Assembly (NCBI GenBank): GCA_023441145.1
Contig: JAEZQN010000018.1
Location: 1 to 5,654 of the forward strand
Direction of reading: 5' to 3'
Origin: Bacillota bacterium
GTDB lineage: Bacteria; Bacillota; Clostridia; Lachnospirales; Lachnospiraceae
Length of the DNA: 5,654 nucleotides
Part shown: positions 1 to 5,654 of the stretch, piece after piece
Layout of the letters: each line of letters starts with the position of its first letter
How positions within the stretch are numbered: position 1 is the first letter of the stretch
Notes under the pieces: generated by a model
The model's input: only the letters and a program-made list of their open reading frames with translations
Told to the model about the DNA's origin: nothing
The model's database searches: none
Position numbers and translations under genes: made by a program

Positions 1-1
1 G

Positions 2-1375
2 ATCAAGGGAATACCAGAGCAGTTTTTTGGCCTCTTTCAGTCAAGAAACCGATACATCTATATAGAAGCACTTCTGTTAATATATGACGAATATCTTTAT
101 AATGACTATTTTCTCTCAAAGGAGACCTGTGTTCAGTTGCTCCATGATAGGTTTAACAGTCGACTCTTACAATTATCCAAGGATGAGAATGAAATGGAAA
201 CGGAAGAAATTGAACCGGTGGCTACCCGTATTTTTAGTCGATTACTGTATTTTCAGTGGCTAAGAAAGGTAGAGGATTATACCACCTTCCGTACCAATGT
301 GGTGATTCCAGACTATGCGTTTGCATTTATTGAGGCATTACGACGGATAGAGGAGCCAGAGGCCAACGAGACAGACATCTATATTCAGAATGTCTATACG
401 AATATTTATTCCTTTTACTATGATAAAAAGGCCGGGATTGAGCTTCTTCGTACAGCCATGGTTAATACGTCCAATTTAAATCGTGCACTACAGGACATGC
501 TTCATAACATGGATAAATTCTTTGAGGCATTATTACAAAAGGATAACTACGAGAATCTATTAGAGGAACATTTGGTAGGTTATGTTACCTCTATTGTGGA
601 TAAGAAATATGGGTTATTAAAAACCAGTGATAATTTCTATATTTATAAAAACGATATTAAAAGGTTAATTAGAGCCATAGAAGAGGATGAAGAGCGCCTT
701 AATTATCTGAAGGAAAAGCTCATAAAGGAAGGGGCTTCTGAGGAAGATGCCCAGTATGAGATTCATGATATTTTGGGTGCTGTAGAACGAGGAATTTCTA
801 ATATGGAGAGGCGCATTGCCTACATTGATGCTGAGCACACCAAGTATATCAGAGCCACGGTTAGGAGATTGGAATATCTCTTAAGTAGTGATGAGAATAT
901 GAGTGGGCAGATTGTGTCCCTTCTTAATGTGATAAAGCCACAAAATCGCGAGGAAATCTTAGACCAGGTAGCAGAGGCTGTAAGGCTTCATGACAACACC
1001 ATTTTAACCAAGGACCTGATGTATAAGAAGAGGGGCAAGAGAAAACCTTTTGAAGAAACGATAGAAGCCCTTCTAGAGCCAGAGGAGCTAAGTAAGGAGG
1101 AAATCCTTCTAGCTAATCGAAAGAAGACTCGTTATAGTAGAGAGCAGATAGAAGACTATGTTACTAGTAGAATGGTGGAGGGTAGGTATTGTACCAAGGA
1201 TCAACCAATTACTACTGATGAAGAATTTGAACTGTTGATTCTTGCCTATGACTACAGTTTACGTAAAAAAAGTAACTTTAACGTAGAGGTTTTAGAAAGT
1301 ACCATTTTAAAAAACAATGGCTACAGTTATCCAAACCTTATTTTTACTAGATGCAGAAAGGCATTGAAGGAGTAG
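2..1375 (+). CDS. jetA: JetA-like kleisin subunit of a Wadjet/MksBEF condensin, 5'-partial
   Basis: The likely role is the kleisin (MukF/MksF-like) subunit, which links the SMC heads of a cytoplasmic Wadjet-type complex acting against plasmid or phage DNA. The frame is open from base 2 with no stop, giving 457 visible codons, so the true start lies left of the window. The TTG at 137 is the first start-like codon visible, but the 45 codons before it read as good protein (IPEQFFGLF near the edge, then EALLLIYDEY) and fit an N-terminal winged helix. A charged, largely helical region covers about residues 217-313, as in the MukF middle domain. The last 50 residues (about 406-457) look like a C-terminal winged helix. 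I recall this family as DUF5716/JetA. Assignment rests on this architecture and on the jetB-jetC neighbours; I saw no catalytic motif and expect none. Stop TAG is 4 bases before jetB. A chromosomal MksF is the main alternative. Confidence 0.82.
   Translation: MKGIPEQFFGLFQSRNRYIYIEALLLIYDEYLYNDYFLSKETCVQLLHDRFNSRLLQLSKDENEMETEEIEPVATRIFSRLLYFQWLRKVEDYTTFRTNVVIPDYAFAFIEALRRIEEPEANETDIYIQNVYTNIYSFYYDKKAGIELLRTAMVNTSNLNRALQDMLHNMDKFFEALLQKDNYENLLEEHLVGYVTSIVDKKYGLLKTSDNFYIYKNDIKRLIRAIEEDEERLNYLKEKLIKEGASEEDAQYEIHDILGAVERGISNMERRIAYIDAEHTKYIRATVRRLEYLLSSDENMSGQIVSLLNVIKPQNREEILDQVAEAVRLHDNTILTKDLMYKKRGKRKPFEETIEALLEPEELSKEEILLANRKKTRYSREQIEDYVTSRMVEGRYCTKDQPITTDEEFELLILAYDYSLRKKSNFNVEVLESTILKNNGYSYPNLIFTRCRKALKE
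1367..1372 (+). promoter_or_regulatory. Ribosome binding site of jetB, inside the jetA 3' end
   Basis: AAGGAG lies in the last codons of jetA and is followed, after 7 bases that include the jetA stop codon, by the ATG at 1380. The position fixes the jetB start and suggests that ribosomes finishing jetA re-initiate on jetB. Confidence 0.8.
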
Positions 1376-1379
1376 AACT

Positions 1380-1994
1380 ATGATTGAATACTATCATCAA
1401 TTGTTTTTAGAAGAGCAGGAGGAACTCACCGCTGCCATCAAATTACTACAAAGTCAAACCTTTGTATTAGAGAAAAAATATGACCGTACCTTAAATCGTT
1501 ACCAGACCAATCATGTTTATCGTGTCTGTGAAAAGCACTTAGACTTCATTAAGGCCTACTTTAAAATAGCGGATTTAGAGGTGATTGAGAATAGACAGTA
1601 TGGAATAATAGGGTTAGACAGCCCTACTTTGCAAGGAGAGAAACTGAGTCGTCTCACCTCTGTCTTTATTCTTCTCTTAAAGCTTCTGTATGATGAGAAA
1701 ATGAGTGCTGCTTCGAATTCCATCCATGTCTATGTCAGTGTGCAAGAAGTAGTGGAAAAGATTCAGTTATTTGGTCTTTGGGATAACCGTGCCATTAGTC
1801 CAACTGACCTAAGAAGGACCTTGTCTACCCTGCGTAAATATCAGGTAATCGAGATTTTAGATACTTTACAGGATTTGACCTATGACACAAGATTAATACT
1901 ATATCCAACCATATTTTTGTTACTGACAGCAGAAGACGTAGCAGGAATTCTTAGTCAGTACCAAGGAGGAAAGGAGGAGTCAGGGGATGAGTGA
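1380..1994 (+). CDS. jetB: JetB-like (MukE/MksE-type) condensin subunit
   Basis: The 204-residue protein is the small accessory subunit expected between a kleisin and an SMC ATPase gene. In MukBEF-type complexes the equivalent protein (MukE) is a dimer of winged-helix domains that binds the kleisin and DNA. Visible traits are a helical N-terminus (about 1-65), a hydrophobic helix at about 90-105 (LTSVFILLLKLLY), and a winged-helix-like segment at about 120-180. The segment includes TDLRRTLSTLRKYQVIEIL (142-160) and the strand-like RLILYPTIFLLL. There is no signal peptide or obvious membrane span; the hydrophobic stretches are broken by charges. The length is typical of MukE/JetB proteins. Related families I recall are DUF4194 and DUF6063, but I cannot decide between them. 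The start has a good ribosome site, and the last 8 bases overlap jetC, so translation is probably coupled. Identity rests strongly on gene order. Confidence 0.78.
   Translation: MIEYYHQLFLEEQEELTAAIKLLQSQTFVLEKKYDRTLNRYQTNHVYRVCEKHLDFIKAYFKIADLEVIENRQYGIIGLDSPTLQGEKLSRLTSVFILLLKLLYDEKMSAASNSIHVYVSVQEVVEKIQLFGLWDNRAISPTDLRRTLSTLRKYQVIEILDTLQDLTYDTRLILYPTIFLLLTAEDVAGILSQYQGGKEESGDE
1963..1977 (+). promoter_or_regulatory. Tandem Shine-Dalgarno sequences before jetC
   Basis: Two consecutive copies of AAGGAGG occur at 1963-1969 and 1971-1977, inside the jetB coding end. The second is 9 bases from the ATG at 1987, an ideal distance. The next in-frame ATG at 1996 would be 18 bases away, so 1987 is preferred as the jetC start. 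The duplicated site suggests strong initiation of the large SMC subunit, the component usually needed as a dimer. Confidence 0.7.
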
Positions 1995-4900
1995 TATGCT
2001 TCGTGTAACCTCTTTACAGCTTAACAATTGGCATTATATCAATGACAAGGTAATTCATTTTCATAAAAATATTAACTTCTTTACTGGCCACTCTGGAAGT
2101 GGTAAGTCCACAGTCATTGACGCTTTACAGGTGTTACTGTATGCAGATACGGATGGAAGAGGCTTCTTTAATAAGGCAGCCAAGGACGATTCCAATCGTA
2201 CCTTAATTGAGTATCTAAGGGGAATGAACAATGTGTCTGAGACAGGAGAATCCACCTATCTTAGAAATCAGAACTTCTCCTCTACCATAGCATTAGAGCT
2301 CTATCATACAGAGACTAAGGAATATCAGGTCATCGGAGTTAGCTTTGATGTAGAGACTAGCAGCAACGATGTGGATCGAATGTTCTTTTGGCATAAAGGT
2401 AAGAGATTAGAGAATGGTTATCGATATGAGAAACATACTATGACCTGTAATCAGCTTAAAGAGTATTTAAAGAGAAGTTTAAGTGCAGAGGACTGGTGGA
2501 TTTCAAGAACCAATGAGAAGTTCCGTCAACGTCTGTATGATACGTATCTTGGAGGCTTAGATGATAGACGATTCCCAATGCTATTTAAAAAGGCCATCTC
2601 TTTTCGAATGGATACGAAACTAGAGGATTTTGTAAAGGAATTTATCTGTGTGGAGAAAAACATTCACATAGAGGATATGCAGGAAAGTGTTATTCAGTAT
2701 GTTCGGTTAAAGCGTAAATTAGAGGATACCAAATCAGAGATCGAACATCTTTTAGAGATTCAGGATAAATATGCAGTTTATGCCCAGTCGGAGGAAATCT
2801 TACAGCAATATGAGTACAACCAGAAGCAGTTTCAGCTAGACTGGTTATCTGAACGAATTGCCACAAACCAACATAAACAACAGGCCTATGGGGAGGATAT
2901 TCATGAACTGGCTAAGTCTGTAGAGAAGTATAGTGGACGCCAGAAAGAAATACAGAAAAAACAGGTAGAGATAAAAACAGCCATTGGGAACAGTGGTTAC
3001 GATCATTTGCTTAGTGAACAGGAATCCAAACAAGAGCTTCTTGGTCGTATGGAACGAAGTAAACATAGATTAGATCAAACTTTGGATGAGTTGTTTCGTC
3101 TGGTGCTAGAGGATGGAATAGAGAAGTATGGCATTGTAGTAGAAGAAAAATTAGTAAAACATCTAAAGGCAATCTTAGATTACCCAGAGGATATGCTTTC
3201 TATTGTGGCCGCCAAAGAGGAACTGGGGCATGTAAAAGCTAAACTTATGAATGTGAAAGAACAGCTACAAAAGGACTATAACGCCTACAATGACCAGCTG
3301 GACCAATTGAAACAAGAATACGCTACCTTAAAGGGCGGAAAGAAGGCTTATCCGGATGATGTTATAGAGGCCAAGGAATTGATTGAGGACGGCCTTCGTA
3401 AAATCACAGGTCAGCCTGTACAAGTAGAGATACTAGCAGACTTAATTGAAATTAGAAATGAGAGCTGGCAAAATGCAGTGGAAGGCTATATGAGTAATCA
3501 AAAGCTTGCCCTAATTGTGCCACCAGAATATTGTAAGGAAGCCTTAGAGCTATATCATGACCTAGACGCTGCAAAGTATCACAAGGTTACCTTAATCGAT
3601 ACCGTCAAGGTAATGGAGCATAACAGATCTCCTATAAGTGGTTCTTTAGCAGAAGAGATTATCACGAAGCTTTCCTATGTAAAAGCATTTACAGACTATT
3701 TATTGGGGAATGTGGTGAAATGCAATTCCATAGAGGAACTTCGTCAGAATAAGTGTGGAATTACTAGAGACTGTCTGTTGTATCAGGGCTACCGAATGCA
3801 ACACATTGCGCCAAAACACTACACCAAGTTCGCCTATATTGGTGCAGGTAGTATGGCTAGACGAATGGAAACCCTTGAAGAAAGCATGAAGTCTGCCTCC
3901 TCACAACTAGATCCAATCAGAGAGAAGTTAAAACAGTTAACGGCTATTATGATGGTAGACTTTCTAGAAAAGGAACCAGAGGAATATGAAGAGCTTTGTA
4001 AGGACAGTAGACGTTGTCAAAGTTTAGAGAAAGAGCTTTTAAAACTTAAGGAGCAGATAGAAGAACTGAAGGGACAGAATGTAGAGAAATGGCATAAGGA
4101 AGAAGAGGAACTGGAGGTAGAAGCTCTATCTTGCCAACAGAATCTCAATAAGGCAGCTTCTTCTAAGGAAACGAAAGAATTTGAGCTAGAGCGATTAAAA
4201 CAGGAATACCTATCTCTTAATGAGGAAAAAGAGAAGGCCCAGGCTCAACTAGTCTTTGATGCAAAGAAAGCTAAAGGATACAAAGAGTACCGTCAAGGAA
4301 AGGAGACCTATCGTCTCCAAAGAATTAATGAGGAGCTTACTAGTCTGATTAAGATAGAAACACAAAGACTAGACAAGGCCTTTGAAGCTTTGATTGCCAG
4401 AAGAGAAAAATATAAGGCAGTCTATAGCTATAGAGGATTTAGTGTAACTGCTCGGGATAATGCAGCCTATGAGGAGCTACTTCATAAGTTATCTAGTGAG
4501 AAGCTTACGGAGTTTACCAAGCTAGCAGCAGAGCAGGCGAAGAAGGCCATTCTTCATTTTAAGACAGATTTCGTATACAAGGTGCGAGATGCAATTAAAG
4601 AAGCGATACAGCAGAAGGACGACTTAAATCGTATCCTTAAGCAAACTGACTTTGGTAAGGAAAAATATCGTTTTGTGATTGAGAAAAACAAAGGGGAAGA
4701 CGGCAAGTTCTACGCTATGTTTATGGATGACAATCTAGATATTAATCCAAGCAACCTATCTGACCATATGGATAATCAGATAGATTTATTTACTGCTAGT
4801 CATGAGGATAAATATAACGATCAGATCAATGAGTTAATCGATATCTTTATGCCACCAGAGAATAGTAGCCAAGAGCAATTAGAGGAAGCAAGACGCAATA

Positions 4901-5352
4901 TAGAGAAATACGCAGATTACAGAACTTATCTCTCTTTTGATATGGAGCAAATCATTGAAGGCATGCCTCCAATGCGATTAAGTAGGATGCTAACAAAGAA
5001 CTCTGGTGGGGAAGGTCAAAACCCATTGTATGTTGCGCTACTGGCAAGCTTTGCAGAGGTATATCGTATTACCTTCCGTGGCAATATTCGTAGAAGATTG
5101 ACCCCAAGACTAGTTGTGTTAGATGAGGCATTCTCAAAAATGGATGGCGAGAAGGTGGCCAGTTGCCTAGAACTGATTCGCAAATTAGGCTTCCAAGCCA
5201 TTATCAGTGCTACTAATGATAAGATTCAAAATTATGTAGAGAGTGTAGACAAGACCTTTGTCTTTGCTAATCCAAATAAGACTTATATCTCCATTCAGGA
5301 GTTTGAGCGACAGGAATTTAATGAACTACTTGCAATGGAAGACAATCACTAA
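1987..5352 (+). CDS. jetC: JetC-like SMC ATPase (MukB/MksB-type) of a Wadjet condensin
   Basis: The 1121-residue protein is an SMC-family ATPase, the motor of the complex, which dimerises at its hinge and extrudes or entraps DNA using ATP. The N-terminal half-head opens with LQLNNWHY and a Walker A motif GHSGSGKST at residues 34-42. A candidate Q-loop glutamine lies near 95. A first coiled-coil arm, rich in K/E/Q/L, runs from about 235 to 450. A hinge-like globular section spans about 455-640 and ends near GAGSMARRM. A second coiled coil follows to about 870, then the C-terminal half-head. That half-head carries the ABC signature NSGGEGQ (1005-1011), Walker B LVVLDEAF (1042-1049, D1046 and catalytic E1047) and D-loop SKMD (1050-1053). 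All ATPase motifs look intact, so the gene is probably functional. The usual H-loop histidine position is in ISATND (1073-1078) and has no histidine. Length fits JetC/MksB better than the longer MukB. RecN or SbcC are less likely given the jetA-jetB context. Confidence 0.88.
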   Translation: MSDMLRVTSLQLNNWHYINDKVIHFHKNINFFTGHSGSGKSTVIDALQVLLYADTDGRGFFNKAAKDDSNRTLIEYLRGMNNVSETGESTYLRNQNFSSTIALELYHTETKEYQVIGVSFDVETSSNDVDRMFFWHKGKRLENGYRYEKHTMTCNQLKEYLKRSLSAEDWWISRTNEKFRQRLYDTYLGGLDDRRFPMLFKKAISFRMDTKLEDFVKEFICVEKNIHIEDMQESVIQYVRLKRKLEDTKSEIEHLLEIQDKYAVYAQSEEILQQYEYNQKQFQLDWLSERIATNQHKQQAYGEDIHELAKSVEKYSGRQKEIQKKQVEIKTAIGNSGYDHLLSEQESKQELLGRMERSKHRLDQTLDELFRLVLEDGIEKYGIVVEEKLVKHLKAILDYPEDMLSIVAAKEELGHVKAKLMNVKEQLQKDYNAYNDQLDQLKQEYATLKGGKKAYPDDVIEAKELIEDGLRKITGQPVQVEILADLIEIRNESWQNAVEGYMSNQKLALIVPPEYCKEALELYHDLDAAKYHKVTLIDTVKVMEHNRSPISGSLAEEIITKLSYVKAFTDYLLGNVVKCNSIEELRQNKCGITRDCLLYQGYRMQHIAPKHYTKFAYIGAGSMARRMETLEESMKSASSQLDPIREKLKQLTAIMMVDFLEKEPEEYEELCKDSRRCQSLEKELLKLKEQIEELKGQNVEKWHKEEEELEVEALSCQQNLNKAASSKETKEFELERLKQEYLSLNEEKEKAQAQLVFDAKKAKGYKEYRQGKETYRLQRINEELTSLIKIETQRLDKAFEALIARREKYKAVYSYRGFSVTARDNAAYEELLHKLSSEKLTEFTKLAAEQAKKAILHFKTDFVYKVRDAIKEAIQQKDDLNRILKQTDFGKEKYRFVIEKNKGEDGKFYAMFMDDNLDINPSNLSDHMDNQIDLFTASHEDKYNDQINELIDIFMPPENSSQEQLEEARRNIEKYADYRTYLSFDMEQIIEGMPPMRLSRMLTKNSGGEGQNPLYVALLASFAEVYRITFRGNIRRRLTPRLVVLDEAFSKMDGEKVASCLELIRKLGFQAIISATNDKIQNYVESVDKTFVFANPNKTYISIQEFERQEFNELLAMEDNH

Positions 5353-5355
5353 AGG

Positions 5356-5388
5356 TAAGGTAGGGAGGTGAAAAAACTCCCTACCTTA
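5356..5388 (+). terminator. Perfect 12-bp hairpin after jetC, probable operon terminator
   Basis: TAAGGTAGGGAG (5356-5367) pairs perfectly with CTCCCTACCTTA (5377-5388) around a 9-base A-rich loop. It starts 3 bases after the jetC stop. The downstream run is TTAAATAGTATTT and not a clean T tract, so it may be a weak or imperfect intrinsic terminator, or an mRNA-stabilising hairpin. No strong T tract follows on the minus strand either. Confidence 0.65.
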
Positions 5389-5396
5389 AATAGTAT

Positions 5397-5425
5397 TTGA
5401 AACTATGGTGGGGATGTGTTATAAT
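5397..5425 (+). promoter_or_regulatory. SigA/sigma-70-type promoter for the Nudix gene
   Basis: The -35 element TTGAAA (5397-5402) and the -10 element TATAAT (5420-5425) are separated by exactly 17 bases, with an extended -10 TG at 5417-5418. Only one -35 base departs from consensus. Transcription should start near 5432, leaving a leader of about 54 bases before the TTG start at 5486. It lies directly after the jetC hairpin and gives the downstream gene its own transcription. Confidence 0.85.
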
Positions 5426-5432
5426 GCCATAG
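5403..5432. promoter_or_regulatory. Possible operator: CTATGG / CCATAG dyad around the -10 box
   Basis: CTATGG (5403-5408) in the promoter spacer is an inverted match to CCATAG (5427-5432) at the expected transcription start, 18 bases apart. A further CCATAG occurs at 5466-5471 next to the ribosome site, extended to ACCATAG, which mirrors CTATGGT at 5403-5409. The arms are short, so chance is a real possibility, but their placement is where a repressor would act. Confidence 0.25.
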
Positions 5433-5470
5433 AAGAAATGCCCAGTTGTTGAAAGCTACATATAACCATA

Positions 5471-5477
5471 GAGGGAG
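5471..5477 (+). promoter_or_regulatory. Ribosome binding site supporting a TTG start
   Basis: GAGGGAG lies 8 bases before the TTG at 5486. A TGA stop in the same frame sits directly before that TTG (5483-5485), so translation cannot begin further upstream, and no in-frame ATG follows within the window. Confidence 0.65.
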
Positions 5478-5485
5478 CGATTTGA

Positions 5486-5654
5486 TTGGAAAAACTACGT
5501 TTATTAGTAAAAGGAATCGTAAAAGATAAGGATAAGTACTTAGTTGTTGAGAAATGGTATGATGATAATTTTGTTGACCCTTGTAAATGGGAATTCGTAG
5601 ATGGAGAGTTGCTTCTTGGAGAAAGTCCTGAGACAGCTGTTCAAAGGGTTTTAT
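5486..5654 (+). CDS. Nudix-hydrolase-like protein, 3'-partial
   Basis: Only the first 56 codons are visible; the frame is open at the right edge. The protein begins MEKLRLLVKGIVKDKDKYLV, a beta-strand pattern typical of a Nudix N-terminus, followed by WEFVDGELLLGE and SPETAVQRVL. This matches the first half of the Nudix box (G-x5-E-x7-R): G40, E46 and R54. Nudix enzymes hydrolyse nucleoside diphosphates linked to other groups, such as oxidised nucleotides, ADP-ribose or sugar nucleotides; the substrate cannot be told here. The residue after R54, normally Glu in the REUxEE part of the box, is Val55, and the two metal-binding glutamates expected next lie beyond the window. The gene starts at TTG with its own promoter, so it is probably independent of the jet operon. 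A non-hydrolytic Nudix-fold protein is an alternative. Confidence 0.7.
   Translation, partial: MEKLRLLVKGIVKDKDKYLVVEKWYDDNFVDPCKWEFVDGELLLGESPETAVQRVL

Noticed and set aside
137..139. TTG at 137 as the true start of jetA, with AAAGGAGA 12 bases upstream
   Set aside because: The same frame is open and protein-like to the left edge, so the TTG is more likely an internal leucine codon.
2061..2255. Minus-strand open frame of 64 codons inside jetC
   Set aside because: It lies opposite the Walker A region of a clear SMC gene, has no recognisable domain, and is explained as an antisense shadow.
2845..3066. Minus-strand open frame of 73 codons with a hydrophobic, Phe/Leu-rich product
   Set aside because: The apparent membrane-like composition comes from reading the Lys/Glu/Gln-rich coiled-coil codons of jetC backwards.
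5016..5201. Minus-strand open frame of 61 codons near the jetC 3' end
   Set aside because: It is antisense to the Walker B region and has no family resemblance.
5482..5484. TTG at 5482 as an alternative start after the ribosome site
   Set aside because: That frame ends after 15 codons, whereas the TTG at 5486 opens the Nudix-like frame.
1..5654. CRISPR array, tRNA, rRNA, insertion sequence or attachment site
   Set aside because: No regular spaced repeats, RNA-gene signatures, transposase frames or terminal inverted repeats were seen; the window is almost fully coding.

Overview
The window holds most of a plasmid- and phage-defence-type condensin operon, followed by the start of an unrelated gene. 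The DNA is AT-rich, the ribosome sites are very strong AAGGAGG types, one gene starts with TTG, and there is a consensus SigA-type promoter. Together these point to a low-GC Firmicute. The flavour of the JetA/JetB proteins suggests a Clostridia/Lachnospiraceae host, which is inference from remembered families and not from a search.

Layout: (1) 2-1375, a jetA-like kleisin gene (MukF/MksF role) that is open to the left edge of the window, so its true start lies a little upstream; (2) 1380-1994, a jetB-like gene (MukE/MksE role), whose Shine-Dalgarno site lies inside the end of jetA; (3) 1987-5352, a jetC-like SMC ATPase gene (MukB/MksB role), overlapping jetB by 8 bp and preceded by two tandem Shine-Dalgarno sequences; (4) 5356-5388, a perfect 12-bp inverted repeat immediately after jetC, probably the end of the operon; (5) 5397-5425, a near-perfect promoter (TTGAAA, 17-bp spacer, TATAAT with extended -10 TG); (6) 5486 to the right edge, the first 56 codons of a Nudix-hydrolase-like protein starting at TTG.

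The three proteins would form a Wadjet/MksBEF-type SMC complex. The JetC ATPase dimer has long coiled-coil arms and a hinge, the JetA kleisin bridges the heads, and JetB binds the kleisin. In characterised Wadjet systems such a motor extrudes DNA loops, and a fourth protein, JetD (Toprim/topoisomerase VI-like), cuts small circular DNA. No jetD is present downstream: the operon ends in a hairpin and a new promoter begins. JetD is therefore either upstream of the window, elsewhere, or absent. This is the main open question here. The tight spacing and overlap of the three genes indicates one co-translated operon. The Nudix gene has its own promoter and is probably a neighbour, not a system member.
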